This document shows, one piece after another, positions 1 through 7,849 of a stretch of DNA of 18,741 nucleotides. Below the pieces are notes generated by a model. It saw only the letters and a list, made by a program, of their open reading frames with translations. It ran no database searches and was not told where the DNA came from. The translations under genes and the position numbers were made by a program. The stretch spans positions 1 through 18,741 of the forward strand of contig CALCHM010000089.1 in NCBI GenBank assembly GCA_937901345.1. The letters are read 5' to 3'. The stretch is from an uncultured Prevotella sp. GTDB lineage: Bacteria; Bacteroidota; Bacteroidia; Bacteroidales; Bacteroidaceae. Within the stretch, counting starts at the first letter, position 1, and every line of letters starts with the position of its first letter.

Positions 1-2408
1 ATAATATCAATGGTCTGTATCTTCCCTTGATCACGCCCGCAAGCCTTGGCACGGAGGCGGAGCAAAGCATCATCGGCGCCTTGCTGGTAGATTTTCAGTG
101 CATTGAAGAGCTGGATACTCTCACCCATAGGCACATTGGTGTCTACGGTGCCATGAATGAGAAGCAATGGTGTGTTAATCTTATCGGCATTGAAGAGGGG
201 AGAGTGCTTTGTGTAGAGGTCGGGATTATTCCATGGGAAACTACCATATTGAGCTACTTCGCCATAAGTGTATCCCCAGTAACCACCACCCCAATAAGAG
301 GTAATGTTTGAGATCCCAGCGTGAGAGATTGCAGCAGCAAAGAGGTCGGTCTTCGTTTGCAAATATTGCGTCATGAAACCGCCGTAAGACGCACCTATAC
401 AACCGATTTTTTCAGTGTTGATGAATGTGTGTTCTTTGCAGAATTGTTGTGTGCCTTCAATGATATCATCGCTTGACATGTCACCCCAAGTGCCTGTGTG
501 GCGAGCGGCAAACTCCTGTCCGAAACCAAGCGCGCCGCTGGGTTGCACGACATATACTACATATCCAAGTGATGCAAACACCTGGTAGGGGTAATTGATT
601 TCAAGTAATTTGTTAGAGGGCGTGCATCCACCATAGTAATAAACGATGAGCGGATATTTCTTCGATGCGTCAAAGTTAGCAGGGAGGTAATAGAATCCCT
701 GGATGCTATCGCCGCGTGAACTTTGAAATGACCAATCGTGGCAAGTGCCAATGGCAACGTCTTTGTAAAGTTCGTCAAAGTTGATTTCACCAATTCTTTG
801 CGCCTTAATCTTCTTTGGATTCAGCGTTACTTTGAACATTTCGCGTGCACGTTCACCGCCTTCTTGTCCTAAAACAATGGCTGTAGGTACTTTTTGAAGC
901 GACGCAAATGTGAAGGTTGTTACATAAGAAACGGGCATATCCAACTTTTGAACCTCCAACGTTTGCGGATTGAGTTGGAAAATACTACGATTGCCTCCAT
1001 CGGCTACGGTCATGTAGATAAGTCCGTTTACGGGATGCCAAGAGTAACTATCTACAGAGGGTTTAAATCCGGGAAGTAGCGCCTTTGTCTCTCCTGTTGC
1101 GATGTCGTGCAGGTAAAGACGATGGTCAAAGGTATTGGGGTGTTGACCAGGTTTTACTTCCAATCCAATATTGTTGAAGGCATTTGTTGAAGCATTGATG
1201 AGCAACTTATTGGCATCGGGTGAAAATTTTGCACTCGCCAACCAAGCCGTATCTCCCACAATCGTGTCCACCTTTGCCGTCATGGCATCCATAACATAAA
1301 TGGAATAGCGGCGATAAGGTGCGCGTGAGGGTTCCATTGTAGACGTCATCAGCAATAATTTCTTACCGTCTCTTGATATGTCGGCAAGACTGATGCTCGT
1401 GTTACCAAAAGTAAGGCGTTGCATGCGTCGCTCCTTAAGGTCATAGCGCCAAAGCGATGTGCGTGTGCGATGACCTGGCATTCTATCGTCAGGGTGTTGT
1501 AATTGTTTGAGCGAACCGCTTGGTCTTTTGCCTTCTTGGGATTTTGTGATAATCAAGTAATCAAGTGTGGGAGAAAGTGTAAAACCTCCTTCTGGGAGCG
1601 CATCTGCCAAGATGGTTTCTTGCATCGTAGCAGGGTCAATCAAAACGAGTTCTTTGCCATTGATGCTATTACGGGTGAAATAGAGAGCGTCTTTTGCTTC
1701 TAACCACTTGTAATCCATATATGCATCGTATGTGGCGAGTGTGCGCTGACTTTCGGTTTCGCTCAATATGGTGCGATAGAAACTTTTACCGTCTTCTAAC
1801 GTGTGTTGATAGTAAGCAAGCATGTATTTTCCTGTTGGAGAAATGCGTGCGCTATACGTACGCTTGCCTTGAAGCATTTCAGCCATCAGATAGGGGCGCT
1901 TGGATTGGGGATTTATTTCAATTCCTTCAAGACTCTTGCCTACGATATTGATTTTCACACTATCTTTTGAATTGCTTTCAGACAGACATATTAATCTCAC
2001 GTCGTAATGTCCAGGAGTCATTGTGAGTGAATTACTCGCTGACTTTCCATTTACAAATACGCGGTAATTCTTGAGTTGCTTGATGTCGAGGTTTACTTTT
2101 GCATAGCGATCGGTGCGCACTCCAAACTGAAGCACACGCAATGTTTGCAAACTATCAACAGCATGTAAGGGTGCTCCGCTTTCTAACGTGTCGGTGGCAA
2201 CTTGTTGTGCAAAAGCGCGAGTTGCGTGGTCGTTTAGTAAGTTTATTATTAATTTGTTCCCTCTATTGTCAATAGAATCAGTCTCGTAGGGTTTTTCTAC
2301 GTTGAGCGTGATTGCGGGTGTTGTGCAAACGTGTTTGACTTGTATTGTGTCGTTTGCTTTTGCAAAAAGAGGTATCAAACCAAGAAGCGGGAGAATGAAG
2401 TGTCTCAT
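1..2408 (-). CDS. Secreted S9-family serine peptidase (prolyl oligopeptidase/dipeptidyl-peptidase-like), 3' end missing
   Basis: The frame opens at the ATG at 2408 (MRHFILPLLGLIPLFAKA, a signal peptide) and runs uninterrupted to the window edge (~802 codons). The middle shows blade-like repeats typical of the beta-propeller of S9 peptidases (e.g. YMDYKWLEAKDALYF, YSWHPVNGLIYMTV). The C-terminal alpha/beta hydrolase domain has the oxyanion-region YYYGG, the nucleophile elbow GASYGGF with Ser about residue 674 (plus-strand bases 387-389), and HGTVDTNVP with the catalytic Asp about residue 756 (bases 141-143). The catalytic His is expected about 30 residues later but is not found, because from about residue 773 (base 92 downward) the translation stops resembling the family. 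Bases 1-92 are therefore probably not part of this gene. The enzyme would act in the periplasm or at the cell surface, releasing short peptides from peptide N-termini or trimming oligopeptides. It has its own promoter just upstream. Confidence 0.88.
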   Translation of the reverse strand, partial: MRHFILPLLGLIPLFAKANDTIQVKHVCTTPAITLNVEKPYETDSIDNRGNKLIINLLNDHATRAFAQQVATDTLESGAPLHAVDSLQTLRVLQFGVRTDRYAKVNLDIKQLKNYRVFVNGKSASNSLTMTPGHYDVRLICLSESNSKDSVKINIVGKSLEGIEINPQSKRPYLMAEMLQGKRTYSARISPTGKYMLAYYQHTLEDGKSFYRTILSETESQRTLATYDAYMDYKWLEAKDALYFTRNSINGKELVLIDPATMQETILADALPEGGFTLSPTLDYLIITKSQEGKRPSGSLKQLQHPDDRMPGHRTRTSLWRYDLKERRMQRLTFGNTSISLADISRDGKKLLLMTSTMEPSRAPYRRYSIYVMDAMTAKVDTIVGDTAWLASAKFSPDANKLLINASTNAFNNIGLEVKPGQHPNTFDHRLYLHDIATGETKALLPGFKPSVDSYSWHPVNGLIYMTVADGGNRSIFQLNPQTLEVQKLDMPVSYVTTFTFASLQKVPTAIVLGQEGGERAREMFKVTLNPKKIKAQRIGEINFDELYKDVAIGTCHDWSFQSSRGDSIQGFYYLPANFDASKKYPLIVYYYGGCTPSNKLLEINYPYQVFASLGYVVYVVQPSGALGFGQEFAARHTGTWGDMSSDDIIEGTQQFCKEHTFINTEKIGCIGASYGGFMTQYLQTKTDLFAAAISHAGISNITSYWGGGYWGYTYGEVAQYGSFPWNNPDLYTKHSPLFNADKINTPLLLIHGTVDTNVPMGESIQLFNALKIYQQGADDALLRLRAKACGRDQGKIQTIDI
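3..92 (+). other. Fragment resembling the N-terminus of a DnaB replicative helicase (probable chimeric contig end)
   Basis: The plus-strand frame starting at position 3 reads through LITPASLGTEAEQSIIGALL and then VD. This closely matches the conserved start of DnaB helicases (the xxEAEQSVLGALLLD motif of the N-terminal domain). After about position 92 the plus frame becomes the antisense of a peptidase gene and the resemblance ends. The segment is visibly richer in G+C (cgcc, ggcg runs) than its flank. It is too short to be a gene. The likeliest reading is foreign sequence, perhaps phage or proteobacterial, joined to the contig end by assembly or amplification error. A genuine insertion breakpoint is the alternative. 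The match is judged by eye. Confidence 0.45.
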
Positions 2409-2446
2409 GTTACTAAAAAATCGAGTGCTTGTTTCAAAATTTCATG

Positions 2447-2477
2447 CAAAATTACATTAAAATAGCGGAGTATGCAA
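2447..2477 (-). promoter_or_regulatory. Bacteroidetes-type promoter of the S9 peptidase gene
   Basis: On the minus strand TAATTTTG (bases 2454-2447) matches the Bacteroidetes -7 box TAnnTTTG. A TTG at 2477-2475, 20 bases upstream, fits the -33 element. Transcription would start near 2440 and give a leader of about 30 bases before the ATG at 2408. Motif match only. Confidence 0.55.
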
Positions 2478-2590
2478 CTGAAAACTATGAATATTGAGAG
2501 GGGTGACTGAGAGCCCAGGTTCTTATCTTTTGAGTAATCCTGTCATTTTTGCGATTTCCTTTTTGCACAATTTCAATCATTTTACAATTA

Positions 2591-3391
2591 TTAGCGTTTC
2601 CGCAATTCCCAGAATGCAATGGCCGAAGCTGCTGCTACGTTTAGTGAGTCAACGTTGTGTGACATGGGGATACGTACAATAAAATCGGCATTATCTATAA
2701 CGGTATTATCCAGTCCTTCTCCCTCCGTTCCCATTACGATGGCGAGTTTGTCTTGTGTTTGTAGTTCGCGGTCATCTATGGATATGGAATTATCTCTCAA
2801 TGCCATTGCGACAGTCTTAAAACCAAGCTCTTTTATTGTTTGTATTGGAGTTTTTATCCAAGTCCATGGAATAAGAAAAACGGAACCCATGGATACACGT
2901 ACAGCACGACGATTGAGCGGGTCACAACTGGTTGGTGTTAACAAAACGGCATCGATACCTAAAGCCGCGGCTGAACGAAAAATTGCTCCAATATTTGTCG
3001 TGTCAACGACGCTATCAATGACAACAATACGTTTGGCATCCTTGCATATTTCCTCCACGGAGCGTTCTTTGGGGCGTTGCATGGCGCAGAGTACGCCTCG
3101 TGTGAGCGTATATCCTGTAAGTGTAGCAAGCAAGTCTCGTTCGCCCGTATAAACAGGGAGGTTGGGATATTTTTCGATGATGTCAACGGCATCTCCCGTT
3201 ATGTGGCGCTCTTCGCATAATAGGGAGATTGGGGTGTAACCTGCTTGTAAGGCCACCCGAATGACCTTGGGACTTTCGGCAATAAAGATGCCTTTGTCGG
3301 GTTCAAGGCGATTACGGAGTTGCGACTCGGTTAATTTGCTAAATATTGCAATTTCGGGTTGCGAAAGCGAGGTTAATTTTGTTATTGGCAT
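2591..3391 (-). CDS. TrmH/SpoU-family RNA 2'-O-ribose methyltransferase
   Basis: This 266-residue protein has the SPOUT-class layout. An N-terminal substrate-binding segment (residues ~10-105, with FIAESPKVIRVAL and LTRGVLCAM) is followed by the SpoU methylase domain. Motif 1 is NIGAIFRS (133-140), motif 2 is IVMGTEGEGL (218-227) and motif 3 is IPMSHNVDSLNVAAASAI (241-258). These build the trefoil-knot site for S-adenosylmethionine, and the Asn of NIGAIFR and the Arg after it are typical catalytic residues. The enzyme would methylate the 2'-OH of a nucleotide in rRNA or tRNA in the cytoplasm. The exact target, such as the rlmB-like or trmH-like site, cannot be told from sequence. Length is normal for the family. 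It lies 182 bp upstream of the peptidase gene on the same strand, but that gene has its own promoter. Confidence 0.93.
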   Translation of the reverse strand: MPITKLTSLSQPEIAIFSKLTESQLRNRLEPDKGIFIAESPKVIRVALQAGYTPISLLCEERHITGDAVDIIEKYPNLPVYTGERDLLATLTGYTLTRGVLCAMQRPKERSVEEICKDAKRIVVIDSVVDTTNIGAIFRSAAALGIDAVLLTPTSCDPLNRRAVRVSMGSVFLIPWTWIKTPIQTIKELGFKTVAMALRDNSISIDDRELQTQDKLAIVMGTEGEGLDNTVIDNADFIVRIPMSHNVDSLNVAAASAIAFWELRKR

Positions 3392-3506
3392 ATTTGTATT
3401 GATTAATTTGACCCGTGAAATAGGTAACAGATTATTTTTATTGAAGCAATTGGCGCGTGTGGCTTTTTACCAATTAAATACTAACCGCTTGTTTTCTTAG
3501 TGCATA

Positions 3507-3514
3507 CAAAATTA
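3507..3514 (-). promoter_or_regulatory. Possible -7 box for the RNA methyltransferase gene
   Basis: TAATTTTG on the minus strand matches TAnnTTTG, but no clear TTG lies at the right distance upstream. The leader to the ATG at 3391 would be about 110 bases. The 231-bp gap 3392-3622 holds this box and the divergent plus-strand box at 3577. I see nothing else in it. Confidence 0.35.
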
Positions 3515-3576
3515 CTAAATTAGTTGCTGAAAGCGAGTTTTGCGTGGATAAATTCAGAGATTCGTTAAAAAAACTA

Positions 3577-3584
3577 TAACTTTG
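3577..3584 (+). promoter_or_regulatory. -7 box of the promoter for the 3623-7390 operon
   Basis: TAACTTTG fits the Bacteroidetes -7 consensus TAnnTTTG. It lies 38 bases before the ATG at 3623, giving a leader of about 30 bases. No convincing -33 TTG is visible. The following genes to 7390 are closely spaced or overlapping, so this is the best candidate for the operon promoter. Confidence 0.5.
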
Positions 3585-3622
3585 CACGCGTGCATTTTTA
3601 GGTATAATTCTTAGTAGATCTT

Positions 3623-4192
3623 ATGATAAATAGTCGCTATTCCTTTGCGCAAATTAATGCATTTTCGATGCAGAATGGCTTGATACTTGGACTCTGGACG
3701 TTGTTGGCACTCTTGGCAATGTTGCTGAGTTTTACGTATTCCATGCTCTCTTTAGTTAGCGCAATAATGCTGATTTTTGCTCCCATCTTGTTGTTTCTTC
3801 TGACAAAAAAATATCGTAGTTTGGTGGCAACAGAAGGTGTTTTTACAATCACTCAGGGCTTTTTACATTCCTTTTTTACGATGCTTTATGCGGCAACGTG
3901 GGTTGCCCTCATGGTGTTTGTGTATTTATCTTATCTTGATAAGGGATACGTTTTTGACGCCTATACGATGTATTTTAACCGTCCTGAAGTTCAAGAAATT
4001 CTCGCTCAAAAGGAGATGCAAGCACAACTTGCAATTGCCCTTCAGGGTATGACCATTCAGGAAGTTGTCGAGGGTTTGAGATTTATTCCACCAGCTACGT
4101 ACGCAGGCATGATTTTTTACCTCAATCTCCTGTTTTCACCCGTCATTTCTTTGCTGATTGGGTTGTTTTTGAAATCCTATAAAATGAAATAA
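3623..4192 (+). CDS. DUF4199-like integral membrane protein
   Basis: This 189-residue protein has four predicted transmembrane segments (about residues 18-37, 40-61, 77-104 and 159-184). A soluble stretch between the last two (residues 105-157, with YFNRPEVQEILAQKEM) is rich in charged residues. Size, helix layout and the position directly before a GT2 glycosyltransferase match the Bacteroidetes DUF4199 family. No function is known for the family. It may help the neighbouring glycosyltransferase act at the inner membrane (inference from position only). The ATG at 3623 is the first in frame and fits the promoter at 3577. The family call rests on recalled pattern and gene order. Confidence 0.8.
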   Translation: MINSRYSFAQINAFSMQNGLILGLWTLLALLAMLLSFTYSMLSLVSAIMLIFAPILLFLLTKKYRSLVATEGVFTITQGFLHSFFTMLYAATWVALMVFVYLSYLDKGYVFDAYTMYFNRPEVQEILAQKEMQAQLAIALQGMTIQEVVEGLRFIPPATYAGMIFYLNLLFSPVISLLIGLFLKSYKMK

Positions 4193-4230
4193 CTGAATTA
4201 ATATAACACATTAAAATTAAGTAAGATAAT

Positions 4231-5199
4231 ATGATGAATCATTTGGATATTTCTGTAGTTGTTCCTCTTTACAATGAAGATGAAAGCATTCCTGAACTCT
4301 ATGCGTGGATTACGCGAGTTATGCGTAATCATGGGTTTACCTATGAGATTATCTTTGTCAATGATGGTTCTACGGACAAGAGTTGGGAGGTAATTGAGGG
4401 TCTTGCGGCTACGGATGCAGAACATGTTCATGGTATAAAGTTTCGCCGTAATTATGGAAAGTCACCGGCTTTGTTTTGTGGGTTTGAAAAGGCTCAGGGC
4501 GATGTGGTCATCACCATGGATGCCGACCTTCAGGATTCGCCAGATGAGATTCCTGAACTTTATCGCATGATTAAGGAGGATGGTTATGACTTAGTAAGTG
4601 GTTATAAACAAAAGCGTTATGACCCGCTTTCTAAAACTATCCCTACGAAGTTGTTTAACGCTACAGCCCGTAAGGTAAGCGGAATTAAGAATTTGCACGA
4701 CTTCAATTGCGGTCTTAAGGCCTATCGTAAGGATGTTGTTAAGAACATTGAGGTCTATGGTGAAATGCACCGCTATATTCCTTATTTGGCTAAGAATGCA
4801 GGGTTTGATAAAATTGGCGAAAAGGTTGTTCAACACCAGGCGCGTAAGTTTGGTACTACTAAATTTGGCGGGTTAAATCGTTTTGTTAATGGTTATTTGG
4901 ATTTGCTTTCCCTATATTTCCTTAATAGCTTTGGGTTGAAGCCCATGCATGTATTTGGTTTTATCGGCACGCTCATGTTTTTCTTTGGTGTGATTGCTTG
5001 CTTAGTCGTTGGTGGCACAAAGTTGGTTGCCATTTGCAGTAACACTCCAGCTCCGTTAGTGACCGACTCTCCTTATTTCTACATCGCTCTTACGATGATG
5101 ATTTTAGGCACTCAGTTGTTCTTAGCGGGCTTCTTGGGTGAACTCATTAGTCGTAATGCTGATAATCGTAATAACTATCAGATCGAAAAGGTATTATGA
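4231..5199 (+). CDS. GT2-family membrane glycosyltransferase (GtrB/DPM1-like, polyprenyl-phosphate type)
   Basis: This 322-residue protein has an N-terminal GT-A domain with VVVPLYNE (9-16), VNDGSTD (43-49) and MDADLQD (96-102), the last giving the metal/nucleotide-sugar-binding DxD. The polyprenyl-phosphate transferase stretch RKFGTTKFG follows around 205-213. Two C-terminal transmembrane helices are at about 241-262 and 281-306. This is the layout of GtrB, ArnC and DPM1-like enzymes, which move a sugar from a nucleotide sugar onto undecaprenyl phosphate on the cytoplasmic face of the inner membrane for use in surface glycans or lipid A/protein modification. The sugar cannot be inferred. Two ATG codons stand in tandem at the start. 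The stop overlaps the next gene by four bases (ATGA), showing translational coupling. Confidence 0.92.
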   Translation: MMNHLDISVVVPLYNEDESIPELYAWITRVMRNHGFTYEIIFVNDGSTDKSWEVIEGLAATDAEHVHGIKFRRNYGKSPALFCGFEKAQGDVVITMDADLQDSPDEIPELYRMIKEDGYDLVSGYKQKRYDPLSKTIPTKLFNATARKVSGIKNLHDFNCGLKAYRKDVVKNIEVYGEMHRYIPYLAKNAGFDKIGEKVVQHQARKFGTTKFGGLNRFVNGYLDLLSLYFLNSFGLKPMHVFGFIGTLMFFFGVIACLVVGGTKLVAICSNTPAPLVTDSPYFYIALTMMILGTQLFLAGFLGELISRNADNRNNYQIEKVL

Positions 5200-5702
5200 G
5201 TCGTTTATTGACATATTTGTTAAGTGTTTGTTGTGTCTTTTCATTGCCCTCTTGTACGGAGGTTGAATGCCCTCTTGATAGCGTGGTTGTGATGACGTGT
5301 GGTTTGTATGATGCGACGTCTGAAAGTCCCCTCACATTGCCTCACACGCTTTCTGTCACGCCTTATGGCAAAGACACTTTATTGCTCAATTCTGCCTCTC
5401 AAATTGAGACGTTTGTACTTCCGTTAAAGATGGCCAGCACGTGTGACACGATGCTTTTGCATTTCTCAGATGATTGGGATCAGTCGTCCGTTGATACGCT
5501 CATTCTCTATCATGAAAACATGCCTCACTTTGAGTCGGTAGAATGCCCAACTACCATCTTCCACCATTTGAATCGTGTGGAGTGGATCAACGATACTCGA
5601 GCTGACTTAGATTTGAAGATTGATAGTGTGGCTATTGTTCGCGAATTAGTAGATTATAATGATGTTGAAAATATACAAATTTATTTGCATAGCGCTCCTT
5701 AG
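5196..5702 (+). CDS. DUF6452-like lipoprotein
   Basis: This 168-residue protein has a lipoprotein signal (hydrophobic residues 3-16, then LPSC with Cys20 as the lipidation site). The mature part begins TEVECPLDSVVVMTCGLYD and is predicted to be mostly beta strand, with several further cysteines. It overlaps the preceding glycosyltransferase by four bases and the next gene by 44 bases, so the genes are co-translated. The order of small lipoprotein followed by a DUF6048-like protein is a recurring Bacteroidales pair as I recall it. Its function is unknown. It is probably in the outer or inner membrane facing the periplasm. Confidence 0.8.
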   Translation: MSRLLTYLLSVCCVFSLPSCTEVECPLDSVVVMTCGLYDATSESPLTLPHTLSVTPYGKDTLLLNSASQIETFVLPLKMASTCDTMLLHFSDDWDQSSVDTLILYHENMPHFESVECPTTIFHHLNRVEWINDTRADLDLKIDSVAIVRELVDYNDVENIQIYLHSAP

Positions 5703-6399
5703 TGTTGGCGGTATTTTGCATGCTAATGCCTCGATTTCACCAGAGAAGACGGACTCTGTTAACAAGTCGTCAGGAAAACTTTACACCTCTCGCGAAGCAG
5801 CTCGACAAGCGTTGATTGCAGGCGAAACGCCAGCTGTCTTTGGAGGCATAAGTGTTGGTGTTGACTTAGTTGGACCTGTTATGACGTGTGCCTCTTCTTA
5901 TGGTCATTACGAGGCCATGTGTCGCCTCACGCTTTTGGAAACCTATTTCCCCGTTGTTGAGATTGGAGTGGGAGAGTGCGACAAATCGGATGAGAGTACG
6001 AACGTTAATTTCTCTACTCGTGCACCTTATTTCCGCATTGGGTGTGATATGAATTTTGCGAAAAACAAACTGTCTGGTAATCGTATCTTTGGCGGAGTTC
6101 GTTACGGGTTCTCTTCGTTTGATTATGACATTGTCTCACCCGATTTGGTTGACCCGAATTGGGGAACGGTGCTTCCCTTCCAACATCGTGCTATTTCGGG
6201 TAAGAAGCACTGGGGGGAACTCCTTTTTGGTATTGAGTCACGTATTTGTCGATTCATGCAGATAGGTTGGGCGGTCCGTTATAAGTTTAGTCTTGCTGAT
6301 AAGCATGGCGAGTCAATGAAACCCTGGTATGTTCCTGGATTTGGTCGAAACAAAGACGGATTGTTTGGCGCAAATTTCAACTTGATATTTGAATTGTAG
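5659..6399 (+). CDS. DUF6048-like exported protein, probable outer-membrane beta-barrel
   Basis: This 246-residue protein has a signal peptide ending near ILHANA (residue ~25). A short linker is followed by many alternating aromatic/hydrophobic strands (e.g. FGGISVGVDLVGPVM, IFGGVRYGFSSFDYD, FMQIGWAVRYKFSLAD), and the end is LIFEL, a terminal strand rich in aromatics as in outer-membrane barrels. It starts inside the preceding gene, with two tandem ATGs at 5659 and 5662; either could be used. Its function is unknown. The partnership with the upstream lipoprotein is inferred from the 44-base overlap and from the family pairing. Confidence 0.78.
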   Translation: MMLKIYKFICIALLSVGGILHANASISPEKTDSVNKSSGKLYTSREAARQALIAGETPAVFGGISVGVDLVGPVMTCASSYGHYEAMCRLTLLETYFPVVEIGVGECDKSDESTNVNFSTRAPYFRIGCDMNFAKNKLSGNRIFGGVRYGFSSFDYDIVSPDLVDPNWGTVLPFQHRAISGKKHWGELLFGIESRICRFMQIGWAVRYKFSLADKHGESMKPWYVPGFGRNKDGLFGANFNLIFEL

Positions 6400-6406
6400 G
6401 CTGGTT

Positions 6407-7390
6407 ATGAAATATCTGAAAATTCTATTTTTTCTCTTTTTGTTCATTGGCACCATTGTCATATTGCGCAATCATCAAGATACCGTTTCTCAACCCTATC
6501 ACACTTCCGTAGGACGTGCTTTTGGAACAACCTACCGCGTTGTATATCAAGCATCAGTACCTCAAGATAGCATTATTCAATTGAGTCTTTCGGCCGTTGA
6601 TAGTTCGCTTTCTATGTTCAACCCACAAAGCACCTTAGCGTGTATCAATAGTGGTAGTTCTAACAAGGTGGACACTTTGTTTCGTCATGTGTTTGAGTTA
6701 GCTCAGAAGGTATCCGAAGCAACCCATGGCGCTTTCGACCCCACGGTAGCTCCAGCTGTAAATGCTTGGGGATTTGGACCTGAGGGTAAGCGTGAACTCT
6801 CTAGAGAAGAGATAGATAGTATTTCGCATTTAGTGGGGTATCAGCAAGTATCGCTTATGGGTGATTCGCTCATCTTCAATACCGAATCTCAAGTTACCCT
6901 CGACTTTGGCGCCATTGCAAAGGGTTTTGCCGTTGATTATGTGGCTCAGAAACTCCGTGAAGAGGGGGTGGCGAATTACATGGTTGAAATAGGAGGTGAG
7001 GTGGTTGTGAGCGGTGTGAATGATAAAGGTGAAAGTTGGCGCATAGGTGTGCAATCTCCCGATGCACATCAAGCAACCTTGCAAAAGGTCATTCAACTGA
7101 AAGATGCAGCCATGGCTACTAGCGGTAATTATCGCAACTATTACGTGAATGACGAGGGGGTGAAGGTGGCGCATACCATCGATCCACGCACGGCTTGCCC
7201 TGTATCCCATTCTTTGTTGTCAGCCACGGTGTTAGCTCCCTCATGTGCAATCGCTGATGCTTATGCCACAGCTTTTATGGTGTTAGGTGTGGAAGATTCC
7301 AAACGCATCTTGGAAAATCATCCCGAACTTTCGGTGTACTTTATTTATTCCGAACAAGACAGCATTCAAGTTTATTCAACTATTGATTGA
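6407..7390 (+). CDS. apbE: FAD:protein FMN transferase (ApbE family)
   Basis: From the chosen ATG at 6407 the protein has 327 residues. It has a single N-terminal membrane anchor (residues 4-20, no lipobox Cys), then the ApbE fold: GTTYRV (~40-45), FDPTVAPAVNAWGFG (~110-124), DFGAIAKG (166-173), IGGE (195-198), ATSGNYRN (237-244), HTIDPRT (256-262) and IADAYATA (~282-289). The enzyme splits FAD with a divalent metal and attaches FMN to a Ser/Thr of target flavoproteins such as Nqr/Rnf subunits, on the outer face of the inner membrane. An ATG at 6389 is also in frame but overlaps the upstream gene. 6407 starts 8 bp after the preceding stop and gives a clean membrane anchor. It is the last gene of the operon. 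Confidence 0.95.
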   Translation: MKYLKILFFLFLFIGTIVILRNHQDTVSQPYHTSVGRAFGTTYRVVYQASVPQDSIIQLSLSAVDSSLSMFNPQSTLACINSGSSNKVDTLFRHVFELAQKVSEATHGAFDPTVAPAVNAWGFGPEGKRELSREEIDSISHLVGYQQVSLMGDSLIFNTESQVTLDFGAIAKGFAVDYVAQKLREEGVANYMVEIGGEVVVSGVNDKGESWRIGVQSPDAHQATLQKVIQLKDAAMATSGNYRNYYVNDEGVKVAHTIDPRTACPVSHSLLSATVLAPSCAIADAYATAFMVLGVEDSKRILENHPELSVYFIYSEQDSIQVYSTID

Positions 7391-7554
7391 TCCAGCAGAT
7401 GGTGAACTTCCTGCTGATTTGTAGGTGGCTATCTATGCGCTCAACGGTTTGTTGTACGTCAAATATGCGCCTTGTTGCATACAATAAAGGTAAACTTGCC
7501 GCTAACATGTATTTTGTGAACGGCATGAAGACCATGTTGAAAAATGAAGATTGA
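7389..7554 (+). pseudogene. Decayed C-terminal remnant of a secreted protein with a sorting-tail-like end
   Basis: Frame starting 7425 reads VAIYALNGLLYV, with a TAG immediately before it and a TAA soon after. A different frame from 7492 reads KLAANMYFVNGMKTMLKNED and stops at 7552. Joined, these resemble the last ~40 residues of many secreted Bacteroidetes proteins (IYxLNG...L..GxYxVNGKKxxxK, the Por/type IX-like C-terminal tail). Two in-frame stops and a +1 shift show it is not expressed as one protein. No upstream body of the gene is present, so it was probably left by a deletion or insertion. The call rests on pattern only. Confidence 0.45.
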
Positions 7555-7644
7555 GGATTTTACCATTAGAACCTGCTGAATAACTCAATTTTCGAATGTT
7601 AATGAATCCATCGGATCTTTCTCCGTTAAATACAATAATTTATT

Positions 7645-7680
7645 GAGGGTGTGTCGAAAATATACGGCACACCCTCTTAA
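7645..7680 (+). terminator. Hairpin terminator after the apbE operon
   Basis: GAGGGTGTG (7645-7653) pairs perfectly with CACACCCTC (7668-7676). CG/CG within the loop can extend the stem. It is followed by TTAAG and preceded by ATTTATT, so it may work in both directions. It lies 255 bp after the apbE stop, beyond the decayed remnant. Confidence 0.65.
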
Positions 7681-7849
7681 GTTGTGTAAGAGTTAGTAAA
7701 ATGCAAGGTCTGAAATCGAGGATGAAGGGAGTGTGCTGGAGTATATGATAAAGTCAGAGAATGAGGCGCAACGCAGCGGTTTGCTCCCTATGGCACAACG
7801 ACGATTTAGTCAATAAAAGCGTATTACAAGACTTAGGAGTCAAGAAATC
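7681..7849. other. Unassigned intergenic DNA
   Basis: Between the terminator and the repeat array I find no gene. A short frame, SENEAQRSGLLPMAQRRFSQ, ends at a TAA near 7815 and has no recognisable family. It could be a remnant of a mobile element, but nothing in the sequence proves that. Confidence 0.3.

Noticed and set aside
27..311. 94-codon plus-strand frame as a complete gene
   Set aside because: Only the first ~22 codons resemble DnaB; the rest is antisense to the peptidase, so it is not a real gene.
2619..3152. 177-codon plus-strand frame
   Set aside because: It lies wholly antisense to the RNA methyltransferase, whose three SpoU motifs are clear on the minus strand.
6830..7210. 126-codon minus-strand frame
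   Set aside because: It is antisense to apbE, which has all its family motifs on the plus strand.
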